Shown: positions 1 to 8,904, counted from the first letter of the stretch. The stretch is 64,000 bases of DNA from Pseudothermotoga sp. (GCA_025060105.1 JANXCS010000003.1:62001-126000), one strand, 5' to 3'. A program made the numbers and translations. The notes: generated by a model from the sequence alone, not told the origin.

Positions 1-276
1 TTCGATCTTGACGAGGAAAGGTTGCATATACAAGTTGGATTTCGCAGTCACGGTTGGGCTGAGCTTGCCAAGTAACTTACAATTTTGCTTTAAAACTCCA
101 ACCTCTTCTTCAAGCTCACGGAACAAGGCATCCACCATCGATTCATTCTCTTCCACTATACCTCCAGGGAAAGCGACTTGATTTGGATGTCGTTTCAACC
201 TGCGCGCTCTCCTTATTAGAACAACGTATGGACTACCAAAAAGATGTACGATTGGAACTGCAACCACGGATAGCAA
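1..276 (-). CDS. Nudix hydrolase, CoA-pyrophosphatase-like (partial, N-terminal 92 codons)
   Basis: The gene reads leftward out of the window, so only the N-terminal 92 residues are present. A complete Nudix box is visible at residues 39-61 (G-x5-E-x7-RE-L-E-EE-V-G-V), the Mg-binding site that hydrolyses nucleoside diphosphates linked to another group. The residues just before it (RRARRLK..PNQVAFPGG) resemble the extra motif of CoA/NudL-type diphosphatases, so a CoA or related substrate is my inference. I chose TTG at 276 because GGTGAT lies five bases upstream and an in-frame TGA lies just before it; GTG at 267 is the alternative. It diverges from rnhB. Confidence 0.85.
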   Translation of the reverse strand, partial: MLSVVAVPIVHLFGSPYVVLIRRARRLKRHPNQVAFPGGIVEENESMVDALFRELEEEVGVLKQNCKLLGKLSPTVTAKSNLYMQPFLVKIE

Positions 277-352
277 GAACGATCACCAAACTTTTATATT
301 ATTATAGAGCTGAGTGCTGGTTCTACTCATTCTGGAGTATCATGTTATATCG

Positions 353-1030
353 ATGAGAAGAGAGCTTTTTTTATTCGACGATTTTTATCGAGCAAGTTTT
401 GGTACCATCATAGGGATCGATGAAGCTGGCAGAGGTTGTTTGGCAGGACCAGTCGTGGCAGCGGCCGTTATTCTGTTGGAGCCCGTCGATGTGTACGATT
501 CGAAAAAATTGACGCCTAAGCAGAGAGAAATCCTTTTTATGAGGATACAAACATGTGCAAAAGTGGGTGTTGGAATAGCAACACCAGAGGAGATAGACGT
601 GTACAATATTTTGAACGCAACAAAGGTGGCTATGAATCGAGCGCTTGAGAATCTCAATTGTCCAAGCGGCTTCGTTTTAGTGGATGGAAAATCTTTAAAG
701 CTTTCTCAACAAGGTGTGTGCGTCGTCAAAGGTGATATGAAAAGCGCCTCTATTGCAGCAGCATCTATAGTCGCGAAAGTGACGAGAGATCGATTGATGG
801 AACAATTCGACAAGCAATATCCAAACTACGGGTTTACAAGGCACAAGGGTTATTCGACAAAAGAACACCTCAAAAGCCTTCATCGTTATGGCCCTACTTC
901 TTTCCACAGGCTCACTTTCAAACCCGTTTTGAACTTACTCAATGAGCGCTTACTTGCAGAGATCGTCGAGAAAGATACGGAACGTTTCCGAATAGTTCTT
1001 CAAAAATTGAAGCAAATCGTTGCTAGTTAA
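353..1030 (+). CDS. rnhB: Ribonuclease HII
   Basis: Type 2 RNase H, which cuts the RNA strand of RNA-DNA hybrids and starts removal of single ribonucleotides from DNA. The N-terminus carries GIDEAGRG (catalytic Asp and Glu), followed by VDGK (Asp), the KVTRD segment and the YGFTRHKGY motif of type 2 enzymes. With ATG at 353 it is 225 aa, normal for the family; a GTG at 314 would add 13 poorly conserved residues and has no ribosome site. The only good ribosome site (GGAG at 334-337) is 15 bases from ATG 353 but four from an out-of-frame ATG at 342, which opens a four-codon ORF ending on the rnhB start (ATGA). Confidence 0.93.
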   Translation: MRRELFLFDDFYRASFGTIIGIDEAGRGCLAGPVVAAAVILLEPVDVYDSKKLTPKQREILFMRIQTCAKVGVGIATPEEIDVYNILNATKVAMNRALENLNCPSGFVLVDGKSLKLSQQGVCVVKGDMKSASIAAASIVAKVTRDRLMEQFDKQYPNYGFTRHKGYSTKEHLKSLHRYGPTSFHRLTFKPVLNLLNERLLAEIVEKDTERFRIVLQKLKQIVAS

Positions 1031-1183
1031 GACATTCTGGGTTGATCGTTCGTTGATATCGATGAAAAGTTTCTGTTACTTACTTCTACTGTTTTGTTCT
1101 GCGTAGCTTTTTATATTCTTCACGCATTTGAAAATTGACCCTGCATAAAATAATGGCATATGAAACTTTCTGGGGGGATCAAA

Positions 1184-2503
1184 ATGAGAGCTGAAGACAT
1201 TTTGAAGATCGTTGAGGAGGAGAACATCCAATTCATAAGGCTTCAGTTCTCGGATATCAACGGTAACATCAAGAACGTGGAGATACCTTCTCAAGAACTC
1301 CCAAGAGCTTTCGAAAGAGGTATCATGTTTGACGGATCATCCATCGAAGGTTTCGTGAGGATTGAAGAATCTGATATGTATTTAAAACCTGACCTCGACA
1401 CTTTTTCAATTCTACCTTGGACTACCAACGGTATCAAGAGCGCCAGGCTCATCTGTGATGTTTACAAACCGAACGGCACGCCGTTCGAGGGGGATCCACG
1501 CTACAGATTGAAGCTCGTTGTCGAAAAAGCTAGGAGAATGGGTTTTGAGCCTTACGCAGGTCCCGAGCTAGAATTCTTCGTTCTGCCCAGAGATCCAAAA
1601 GGTTTCCCAGTCGCCGAGTTACTCGATAAGGGTAGCTATTTTGATCTTCTACCACTCAATGAAGTAGAATCTTTGAGAAGTGAAGCTGCAGTTGCGCTCC
1701 GCACAATGGGAATAGAAGTTGAGGCTTCTCACCACGAAGTTTCTCCGTCTCAGCATGAAGTTGACTTTCGATATGGCGAGCTCGTGAAGACTGCCGACAA
1801 CGCACAAACTGTAAAGCTCGTCTTGAAAACGATCGCCATCAAGCACAATTTGCACGTTACGTTCATGCCAAAGCCTTTCTTCGGTATCAACGGATCAGGT
1901 ATGCACACTCATTTGAGCCTTTTCAAAAATGGAGAGAACGCATTCTATGATCCAAACGCTTCTGACGGGCTTTCGAAAATACTCTACCATTTCGTCGGGG
2001 GACTTCTCGCTCATGCAAAGGAGATCACGGCTGTCACAAACCCAACGGTGAACAGCTACAAAAGACTCGTACCAGGTTACGAGGCGCCTGTGAACATCGC
2101 TTGGTCGAAGGCTAATAGAAGTGCCCTCATAAGGGTCCCAGCTGCCAGGGGCAAATCGACGAGAATAGAATACAGAGCACCAGATCCAAGTTGTAATGCA
2201 TATCTGGCTCTAGCAGTGATCGTTGCAGCAGGTCTCGATGGCATCGAGAAAGGTATAGAGCCACCACTACCCATAGAAGAAAACATTTACACGATGAGCG
2301 AAGAAAGAAAAGCACAATGTAAGATAGAGGCCCTGCCTGGTTCACTGAGAGATGCCTTGGAAGAGATGAAAAACTCTGAGCTGGTGAGGGAGGTTCTGGG
2401 AGAACACATATTCAGGAAATTTTTGGATCTGAAGAGGAGAGAATGGAGAGAATTCAGCATCTCTGTGACAGATTGGGAGATCAAAAGGTACCTCTCGGTT
2501 TGA
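1184..2503 (+). CDS. glnA: Glutamine synthetase, type I (GSI-alpha)
   Basis: Makes glutamine from glutamate, ammonia and ATP; cytoplasmic dodecamer in this family. The 439-aa length and the NIYTMSEE segment fit the GSI-alpha subtype, which is controlled by feedback inhibition and not by adenylylation. MFDGSSIEGF near residue 50, the NGSGMHTH ATP/metal segment and the NPTVNSYKRL glutamate/ATP region are intact. I start at ATG 1184 because GGGGGGATC lies directly before it; an in-frame ATG at 1160 would put that ribosome site inside the gene. The 153 bases upstream hold no promoter I would defend (TTGACC at 1135 followed by TATGAA at 1159 is possible but leaves a 13-base leader). Confidence 0.97.
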   Translation: MRAEDILKIVEEENIQFIRLQFSDINGNIKNVEIPSQELPRAFERGIMFDGSSIEGFVRIEESDMYLKPDLDTFSILPWTTNGIKSARLICDVYKPNGTPFEGDPRYRLKLVVEKARRMGFEPYAGPELEFFVLPRDPKGFPVAELLDKGSYFDLLPLNEVESLRSEAAVALRTMGIEVEASHHEVSPSQHEVDFRYGELVKTADNAQTVKLVLKTIAIKHNLHVTFMPKPFFGINGSGMHTHLSLFKNGENAFYDPNASDGLSKILYHFVGGLLAHAKEITAVTNPTVNSYKRLVPGYEAPVNIAWSKANRSALIRVPAARGKSTRIEYRAPDPSCNAYLALAVIVAAGLDGIEKGIEPPLPIEENIYTMSEERKAQCKIEALPGSLRDALEEMKNSELVREVLGEHIFRKFLDLKRREWREFSISVTDWEIKRYLSV

Positions 2504-2537
2504 AATAGTGATAAACTACTAAATGATGTGAACAATC

Positions 2538-3149
2538 ATGGTAAACATCCTGGTCGTGGACGATGAGCGGCACGTTAGAAATCTCATCAAGAAGATCCTT
2601 GAAGAGAATGGCTACGATGTAGTCACAGTAGCCACAGGTGAGGAAGCTCTCGTAGAGCTTCGAAAGGCGAGATTCGATCTTTTGATACTCGATCTGAAGC
2701 TACCTGGTATCTCTGGGACAGAACTTTTGAGAAGAATGAAGCAAGAAGGTATAGACATTCCGATCCTCGTTGTGACGGCTATAACGAATGCAAATCCAAT
2801 TGTAGAAGCAATGAAGTACGGTGCGATGGACTATTTATCTAAACCATTTCCCGCACAAGATCTTCTCAAAAAGGTGGAAGAACTCCTCAACAAGGATCAG
2901 ATCAGCTTTGAAAAGCTGACACGTTTGGTGGAAGAAAAGTTAGAGCAGAACAAACCGATCATCGCTGAAAAGCTCGCACGACAATTGTTTGCAATTCGGC
3001 CTGACGCAGAAGCACACTATATCTATGCCATGGTGATGGAAAAACTTGGCAATCGAGAATTAGCGCACAAGTACTTGAAAGCTTGTCTTTCAATCGATCC
3101 AGAACACAAAAAAGCCCTCAAGGAGATCATCAAATATGAAGAAAGCTGA
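2538..3149 (+). CDS. Response regulator: receiver domain plus TPR-like C-terminus
   Basis: 203 aa. Residues 1-120 form a CheY-type receiver: acidic pair in VDDE near residue 8, phosphoacceptor Asp in LLILDLKLPG near 53, and Lys in SKPF near 103. Residues 120-203 are not a DNA-binding output domain; they read as tetratricopeptide-like helices (ARQLFAIRPDAEAHYIYAMV, then LKACLSIDPEHKKALKEII), so the output is probably protein contact. No kinase gene is adjacent. The 3' end overlaps the next gene by 14 bases, so it is almost certainly co-transcribed and translationally coupled with the potassium uptake genes, which suggests a link to osmotic or potassium signalling (inference). Confidence 0.85.
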   Translation: MVNILVVDDERHVRNLIKKILEENGYDVVTVATGEEALVELRKARFDLLILDLKLPGISGTELLRRMKQEGIDIPILVVTAITNANPIVEAMKYGAMDYLSKPFPAQDLLKKVEELLNKDQISFEKLTRLVEEKLEQNKPIIAEKLARQLFAIRPDAEAHYIYAMVMEKLGNRELAHKYLKACLSIDPEHKKALKEIIKYEES

Positions 3150-3561
3150 GCCATTGTATGTGGTTATAGTTGGTTGTGGACGTATAGGTTCTATAGTTGC
3201 AACGCGTCTTTCAGTTTCGGGGAACAACGTAGTAGTGATCGATTCCGATGAAGTTGCGCTCGATAGCTTACCCGATGAATTCACAGGTTTCAAAATCGCA
3301 GGCGATGCCACCGAAGTGTCGCATCTGCGTGATGCGAAGCTTGATAGAGCTGACATCTTGCTCGCTCTCACCGGCGATGACAACACCAATTTCATGGTTT
3401 CCACAGTTGCAAAAAGATTCTTCGGTGTCGAGAAAGTCATCGCTCGAGTGAACGATCCGAGCAATGAGGAGATTTTCAAAGAATTTGATATTGAAATCAT
3501 ATCACCCACGAAGCTCGCGGCACTGAAAATTTTGGCGGAGTTGGGAGTGGACGTGACTTGA
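3136..3561 (+). CDS. TrkA-type potassium regulatory subunit, single RCK-N domain
   Basis: 141 aa, one Rossmann-fold RCK-N domain with the nucleotide loop VIVGCGRIGS near residue 10, the acidic strand-2 end VVVIDSDE, GDAT near residue 57 and ALTGDDNTN near 78. Such subunits sit on the cytoplasmic face of Trk/Ktr channels and gate them through NAD(H) or ATP binding. It lacks the RCK-C domain that is present in the next gene. It overlaps the response regulator by 14 bases at its start, and its TGA overlaps the TTG start of the next gene. Confidence 0.9.
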   Translation: MKKAEPLYVVIVGCGRIGSIVATRLSVSGNNVVVIDSDEVALDSLPDEFTGFKIAGDATEVSHLRDAKLDRADILLALTGDDNTNFMVSTVAKRFFGVEKVIARVNDPSNEEIFKEFDIEIISPTKLAALKILAELGVDVT

Positions 3562-4217
3562 AGCTGGTAATAATAGGCGGGCACCGAATCGCTTATTATC
3601 TTGCACGAATGATGATCTCGAAAGGATATCACGTTTACATTGTGAACAAAGACCCACGAACTTGTGAGAATCTCGCAAAAAGTCTGTCGGCAGTCGTCGT
3701 CATGGGTGATGCGAGTAAAAAAAACGTACTCGATCAACTCGGTTTGACCGAAGAAGACCTCGTAGTGATTCTCACCGACACAGACAGGGACAATCTCATC
3801 ATATCTCAAATGGTCAAGCACTATTATGGAGTGGAACGTATAGTGACTTTAGTGAACGATCCAGAGGACATCGAAATATTCCGTAGACTTGGCGTAAAAG
3901 CAGCGGTGAGCCCAACGAACTTCTTAATTCAAACCATTCAAGGACTTTTGTTGGTGGATGAAATGGAGGAATTTTCACTGGTCGAGGAAGGTAGGTTGGT
4001 GTTTTTGAGACTAGAGATACCCGAGAGTTCTCCTTCCGCCGGGAAAAAATTGAAAGATCTACAGCTTCCAAATAACTGCGTGATTGGTGCGATCCTCAGG
4101 AACGATTTGATCGTGATCCCCCGTGGTGAAACGGAGATCTTACCCCGAGACAGAGTTATGGTCCTTTGTGAGCCTGCGATACAATCCCAAGTGATAAGCA
4201 AGCTCGTCGGGGATTGA
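3558..4217 (+). CDS. TrkA-type potassium regulatory subunit, RCK-N plus RCK-C
   Basis: 219 aa. Residues 1-135 are an RCK-N nucleotide-binding domain, although the glycine loop is the shortened IIGGHRIAYY, unlike the canonical GxGxxG of its partner, so nucleotide binding may be altered. Residues 135-219 form an RCK-C ligand domain (SAGKKLKDLQLPNNCVIGAI, then ILPRDRVMVL). With the previous gene it makes a split two-subunit regulator for the channel encoded next. TTG at 3558 is the start: it overlaps the upstream TGA, a typical coupling arrangement. Confidence 0.88.
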   Translation: MKLVIIGGHRIAYYLARMMISKGYHVYIVNKDPRTCENLAKSLSAVVVMGDASKKNVLDQLGLTEEDLVVILTDTDRDNLIISQMVKHYYGVERIVTLVNDPEDIEIFRRLGVKAAVSPTNFLIQTIQGLLLVDEMEEFSLVEEGRLVFLRLEIPESSPSAGKKLKDLQLPNNCVIGAILRNDLIVIPRGETEILPRDRVMVLCEPAIQSQVISKLVGD

Positions 4218-4218
4218 T

Positions 4219-5700
4219 ATGAACGCCACATTTCGTGAATACCGTATTGTATTTAGAACTTTGAGCCGTCTTTTCATGTTTTTTTCACTGATTTTAGTTA
4301 TCCCGCTAGTATGGTATTTCTCTGATCCAAGATCGCCCTCGTTACTGATCTCTTTCTTATTACCTTGTTCCATCTCTTTGATATTCGGTTTAATCATGAA
4401 AAGACTTTCACAAGGAGTTGTGAGTGAAGTCATCACGATGAAAGAAGGAACTGTAATAGTGTTGATTTCGTGGTTAGTCGTGATATTCATTTCTGCTCTA
4501 CCTTATCGAATCTGTGGCTTGCTCAATTTCTCCCAGGCGATTTTCGAATCGACGAGCGGCTGGACAACCACAGGTTTGACGATGTTCACGGATGTAGAAC
4601 GACTCCCAAAATCTATTCTTTTTTGGAGAAGTTTGACCCAATATTTAGGAGGAGCTGGCTTCGCCGTGATAGTCATGAGCACTCTCATAGGTCCTACAGG
4701 GCTTGGTTTCTACCAGGCCGAAGGTCACGTGGATAATATCATGCCAAACATAAGATATTCTGCAAGATTGATTATGACGTACTATTTGTTGTATGCGGTT
4801 CTAGGCACCGTTGCCCTCATGTTCAGCGGATTGAATTTTTTTGACGCTTTAAATCATTCGATGACGGCTCTCGCAACTGGTGGTTTTTCAACCAAGAGTA
4901 TGAGTGTTGCAGCTTTCAACAATTTCGTAGCGGAATTGATATTGATCCTTCTGATGTTCATCGGGGCTACGGGCTTCGGAATTCACCATACCTTTTGGAG
5001 TAAGGATTGGTACGCTTTGAAGAAGAATTCAGAACCAAGACAAATGATTACTTTGATTTTACTTGGTGGTTTTTGCATATCACTCGCAGGTGTTGGCAAG
5101 TTTTTCCCAAATTGGTCCGAGGCACTGCGCCATGGATTTTTCCAAGTCGTTTCAGCGCTCACTGGTACAGGTTTTTCCACAGTGGATCTGAAAGCTTGGC
5201 TTTTCTTTCCCACAGGTTTGTTCGTGTTAATAATTCTCATGTTGATGGGAGGATGTATGGACTCAACTTCTGGTGGTATAAAACAGTACAGAATAACAGT
5301 TTTACTGAAAACGTTGCGATTCTCCATCAAGAAGTTTCTGTTACCCAAGAATTCAGTCGTGTATGTGGAAATCTGGAAAGGTTCTGTGAAAAGATATTTA
5401 GACCTTCAACTTGTAAAAGAAGCTTTCATGATCGGCTCAGCTTACATTTTGTCGTACATCGTTGGAACGTTCGTTTTAACACTCATCGGTTATGACTTAG
5501 GACAGGCTATGTTCGAATTTGCTTCTGCTCTAGCAGGTGTTGGACTTTCCTGTGGAGTTACATCACCAAACATGCCGTTGGGAGCAATGTGGACATTGAC
5601 TTTAGGCATGTTCATGGGTAGACTCGAGTTCTTCGTAGTTATATATGCTTTTGCAAAGATCTTTTCAGATTTACTTGGACCTCTTCGTAAAAAAACTTGA
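4219..5700 (+). CDS. trkH: Trk/Ktr potassium uptake channel subunit
   Basis: 493-aa polytopic inner-membrane protein of the TrkH/KtrB superfamily, which moves potassium (often with sodium) into the cell. The four pore-loop repeats can be read in order: SGWTTTGLT near residue 113, LATGGFSTKS near 217, LTGTGFSTVD near 315 and LAGVGLSCGV near 438, each with the filter glycine. The start ATG follows GGGGATTGAT directly after the RCK gene. The 3' end overlaps the convergent beta-propeller gene by 30 bases. Confidence 0.95.
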   Translation: MNATFREYRIVFRTLSRLFMFFSLILVIPLVWYFSDPRSPSLLISFLLPCSISLIFGLIMKRLSQGVVSEVITMKEGTVIVLISWLVVIFISALPYRICGLLNFSQAIFESTSGWTTTGLTMFTDVERLPKSILFWRSLTQYLGGAGFAVIVMSTLIGPTGLGFYQAEGHVDNIMPNIRYSARLIMTYYLLYAVLGTVALMFSGLNFFDALNHSMTALATGGFSTKSMSVAAFNNFVAELILILLMFIGATGFGIHHTFWSKDWYALKKNSEPRQMITLILLGGFCISLAGVGKFFPNWSEALRHGFFQVVSALTGTGFSTVDLKAWLFFPTGLFVLIILMLMGGCMDSTSGGIKQYRITVLLKTLRFSIKKFLLPKNSVVYVEIWKGSVKRYLDLQLVKEAFMIGSAYILSYIVGTFVLTLIGYDLGQAMFEFASALAGVGLSCGVTSPNMPLGAMWTLTLGMFMGRLEFFVVIYAFAKIFSDLLGPLRKKT

Positions 5701-7632
5701 ATTGGTTGCATCTCCAAGGTACATAGGCCAGCCTGAGACAGGCAAACTGTTGAGTTTATAAACCAACAATTTGTCACCGATGATTACAGTTAGCAAACCT
5801 TGGGGGGACAATTTCAATTTGCCTGAGATCGGATTCGGTAAATCTTCCTGTTGTATGATGGAACCATCGCTAGTTGAGATCAAGTAGAGTTTCTCACCTG
5901 CTGCGAGCAAACCAGCTTCAGTCAACAGGATTGACTTTGCAAAAAGGCTTTCTTTCAACCATATAGTTTTTCCTGAGAAATTCAACGCATGTATTCTTCC
6001 AAGGTTATCACAGATATAAAGGGTTTTCAAATCACAAACGGCTTGAATCAGTTCTGCTCCGTCAAAGGATTGAGACCATTTTATCTTTCCATTCTTGATA
6101 TCGATAGACCATATTGTATCTTGGGTGATCACGAAAGCTGTATCAGCAGCGAGGATTATCTCGCCGGATTTTGCGGCTTTTGTTACGAGTGACCAAACTT
6201 CTTTACCAGAAAAATCCACTAAGCGTAGGATTCCAAGCCAATCTAGTAAGACCACACCGTACTCTTCATGGACGGCAGGGGGACAAATGAACCAAGCGGC
6301 GAGTCTGACTTTCCTTGGAGGTTCAGTTCCATTCAGATCGATGAAATAGAGCGTTCCTCCATCGTCCACAGCGACAAAACCGTTCGACGTTCTGGCTACA
6401 GGCAGTGAAATGTTTGATTCAACAGAAATTTTACTTGTTGTTTTGTCTGAGATAATGTATATGTTCTTGTCCCAGCCGCCGAGCACGATCGAACCATCTT
6501 CTAACAAAACCGGATCAGCGGTTAGTATGAAGGCTATTTTGTTCGATTGAACTTTTAAGCTTTTTGGATCTATTCTGAGGAGATTACCATCGAGACTGTT
6601 GGCACAAAAAACGTTTCCCAACGCCAAGCTGTTGTTCACCCTTTGAGAAAGTTTAATCTCTGCAAGAAAAGTCAAAGCTTTCTGAACTTCCTCTGTCTTT
6701 TTCTCCTCCTGAACTTTGGGTGTGGTACTCATGGTAGATTGGGTCGGTAAGCTGGCTGTTTGAAATAAATTCAAATTGATCATGTTTGCCAGTTTGACAC
6801 CAGCTCCAAAGGTTTGAAAGAGTTTCAACGAATTCAGAAGAACACCAACGATGGTAACGTTCCCCTTGTCTGTAACTACATAGAGGTAATCTCTATGGGA
6901 AACGATTGAAACGGCCGAAATATTCAAACGATCTTTCACTGAAAAATCAGCCATTGAGAGCAGTAAAATCGATCTGTCTTTCATCAACACAACAAAACCG
7001 TTTCTGAAAGGAATCATTTGCTGAAAATCCATTGTGAATTTGTATTTCGCCTCGAACACTGGCACAGTTCCAATCAGATTCATTACGTAGAATTCTTTCC
7101 TCGTGGAGAACATGAGTTTATTTTCCACAACCTGCATGGCAACGATGGGATCCGGTGCCGAAACCTCCCAGACCCGTTTCATTCTCTTATCGAAGGCAAT
7201 CACTTTTCCATCGCACAGTGCAACCAATGAATCACCGTAGATATCGATCTTAGTTATCTTCTCGTTGATAGCATAGGCGGCTTTTAACTTCAGATTTTTG
7301 TCGAAAACTGTCACAGAATAATCGTGGAGAACGTATATATCTTCAGCAACCATAACAGCATCGATGATCCTACGATCTGGTTCGACTGAATTGATCAAAT
7401 TGAGGTTACTATCGAACACATCAATTTTCAAAGGGCTCAGCACGTACAACGAATCACCTTGCGAGAACGATTTAATGGCGTTCGGTACATTAACTGTACC
7501 CAATCTAACTGGTAGCAACGGGATCGAAATATCATAAAGTTCAACTCCTCCTTCTTTCACGAGCGTAAGGATTGTTCCTAAAGATATTTGTGAGAAGATT
7601 AAAATCACTATCAATACTGGCAAACGTTGCAT
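5671..7632 (-). CDS. Secreted PQQ-type beta-propeller protein
   Basis: 653 aa. The N-terminus (MQRLPVLIVILIFSQISLG) is a signal peptide or single membrane anchor; the rest is made of short beta repeats of the PQQ/quinoprotein-like kind, for example GKIKWSQSFDGAEL, TLYICDNLGRIHALNFSGK and SDGSIIQQEDL. The C-terminus (PVSGWPMYLGDATNSS) is a signature often seen at an end of such propellers. A linker rich in Ser, Thr and Lys near residues 300-325 separates two propeller-like halves. No enzymatic residues are evident, so a scaffold or binding role outside the membrane is more likely than dehydrogenase activity. ATG 7632 has AGGTG six bases upstream; it lies 17 bases after the MFS gene. Confidence 0.8.
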   Translation of the reverse strand: MQRLPVLIVILIFSQISLGTILTLVKEGGVELYDISIPLLPVRLGTVNVPNAIKSFSQGDSLYVLSPLKIDVFDSNLNLINSVEPDRRIIDAVMVAEDIYVLHDYSVTVFDKNLKLKAAYAINEKITKIDIYGDSLVALCDGKVIAFDKRMKRVWEVSAPDPIVAMQVVENKLMFSTRKEFYVMNLIGTVPVFEAKYKFTMDFQQMIPFRNGFVVLMKDRSILLLSMADFSVKDRLNISAVSIVSHRDYLYVVTDKGNVTIVGVLLNSLKLFQTFGAGVKLANMINLNLFQTASLPTQSTMSTTPKVQEEKKTEEVQKALTFLAEIKLSQRVNNSLALGNVFCANSLDGNLLRIDPKSLKVQSNKIAFILTADPVLLEDGSIVLGGWDKNIYIISDKTTSKISVESNISLPVARTSNGFVAVDDGGTLYFIDLNGTEPPRKVRLAAWFICPPAVHEEYGVVLLDWLGILRLVDFSGKEVWSLVTKAAKSGEIILAADTAFVITQDTIWSIDIKNGKIKWSQSFDGAELIQAVCDLKTLYICDNLGRIHALNFSGKTIWLKESLFAKSILLTEAGLLAAGEKLYLISTSDGSIIQQEDLPNPISGKLKLSPQGLLTVIIGDKLLVYKLNSLPVSGWPMYLGDATNSSFFTKRSK

Positions 7633-7649
7633 ATGCAGCACCTCAGACT

Positions 7650-8801
7650 TTATGATACCAATTTTCCGAGTTTTTTCTTGAACCTCCAAGTGATCAAAGC
7701 GTTCATCGCATAGAAAAAACAGCTGAGTAATAACAGTTTCCCATAATCATTCGGACTCCTCACCAGAAGACCGTACAGATATGCAGCCAATGCCCTCGAA
7801 GAATTGCTGAGAAGAACGCCGAACCCATTCGCTGGCATCACCATTTCCTCAGGTAAATTGTTGAATATTAGGACAGTGAATGAAGGATTCACCATGTTCA
7901 TCAACATGAATCTTAAAACATACAAGCTTGAAAAAATCACCAAATTTCTAACGAAAGAAAGCACAAGCATCAAGGGAACGACGCTCGTATAACATGCCAA
8001 TATGATTCTGATTGCACCGAATTTCCTCTGTAGGAAGCCACTGCTGAGACTACCAATGGCCGTCATGATCTGCGCCAATGCCATTATGAGACCAACGAGG
8101 CTGAGGGATATTCCAAACAAATCATGGAACATGAGATTACTGAAGCTCAAAAACAAACCAGCCCCAAACCCGACGAGAACGTTGGACAGGATGTAGTACC
8201 ATAAAACACGCTTCTGAAGATCATTCAGTTTCAGTCGTCTCAAGTTGAATGAGCTGATAGCCCTCGCTGGAACAACTCTAAGAGCCACGCTCGAGAACAA
8301 CTGGAGCAAAGCTGAGAACGAAAGCGTAGGTAAATAACCGAGCTTGTCCCCCATGGCCCCTCCAAGAACATTTCCGAGAACGTTCGCCACCATAGAAACA
8401 GAAAACTGAGAACCGAACATGAAGTACCGTTTCTTCGATTCCGTCGTTCCCATGAGTACGACAGTGAAGATCAACCCGGAGAGACTCGATATGGCTCCAG
8501 AACCAAGAGCAAGAAAAACTTGAGTCGAATAGTCTTTGATCACAGCTCTCAATATCATCAGAATGCCAACGCATACGTTTGAAACAATCAAAAGTTTTCT
8601 TCTATTGATTTTCGAAAAGATAGCGGCGAGAATCAAACTCAAAACGGCGCTTCCCCAAAGGTTTGCAGAAACGATGGTACTTATATGTTGATTTGTAAAA
8701 TTTTCCCTGCGCATGTGCAGGTTGAAAATCACTCCATAAACTTGTCCAGCGAAGTTTGTCAAAAACGTGTAAATGTACAAAGAAAGCTCCGTTCGCTTCA
8801 C
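7650..8801 (-). CDS. Major facilitator superfamily transporter
   Basis: 383 aa with about 10-12 hydrophobic helices and basic inter-helix loops (SKINRRKLLIVSN, FLQRKFGAIRI) typical of MFS carriers. The overall pattern is that of 12-helix drug/metabolite exporters; the substrate cannot be read from the sequence. The start is GTG at 8801. A perfect TATAAT on the same strand ends eight bases before it, so the message is probably leaderless or nearly so, in keeping with the absence of a ribosome site. It is followed after 17 bases by the secreted beta-propeller gene, likely one transcript. Confidence 0.85.
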   Translation of the reverse strand: MKRTELSLYIYTFLTNFAGQVYGVIFNLHMRRENFTNQHISTIVSANLWGSAVLSLILAAIFSKINRRKLLIVSNVCVGILMILRAVIKDYSTQVFLALGSGAISSLSGLIFTVVLMGTTESKKRYFMFGSQFSVSMVANVLGNVLGGAMGDKLGYLPTLSFSALLQLFSSVALRVVPARAISSFNLRRLKLNDLQKRVLWYYILSNVLVGFGAGLFLSFSNLMFHDLFGISLSLVGLIMALAQIMTAIGSLSSGFLQRKFGAIRIILACYTSVVPLMLVLSFVRNLVIFSSLYVLRFMLMNMVNPSFTVLIFNNLPEEMVMPANGFGVLLSNSSRALAAYLYGLLVRSPNDYGKLLLLSCFFYAMNALITWRFKKKLGKLVS

Positions 8802-8809
8802 GTTTCCAA

Positions 8810-8815
8810 ATTATA
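8810..8815 (-). promoter_or_regulatory. -10 element (TATAAT) of a probably leaderless MFS transcript
   Basis: A consensus TATAAT on the minus strand lies eight bases before the GTG start of the MFS gene. Transcription would begin about one or two bases before the start codon. There is no convincing -35 at the usual distance. Confidence 0.45.
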
Positions 8816-8875
8816 CCTTTTATGATTGATTCTTCCTGCATATAGACGTTAAGTTTCTTCAACTTTCAACTTTTC

Positions 8876-8904
8876 TTGACTGAGGGATTAAAACGGCGTA
8901 GAAT
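8876..8904 (+). promoter_or_regulatory. Sigma-70-type promoter of araR
   Basis: TTGACT (8876-8881), a 17-base spacer and TAGAAT (8899-8904) form a near-consensus promoter. Transcription should start near 8911, so the TTG at 8904 cannot be the araR start codon. The AraR-type operator at 8919-8930 lies just downstream of the start point, which fits autorepression. Confidence 0.7.

Noticed and set aside
1135-1164. TTGACC...TATGAA as the glnA promoter
   Set aside because: The leader would be only about a dozen bases and the -10 is poor; not strong enough to annotate.
3090-3821. 243-codon open frame on the minus strand opposite the RCK genes
   Set aside because: It is the reverse shadow of two clearly coding genes, shows low-complexity Ser/Thr-rich sequence and no ribosome site.
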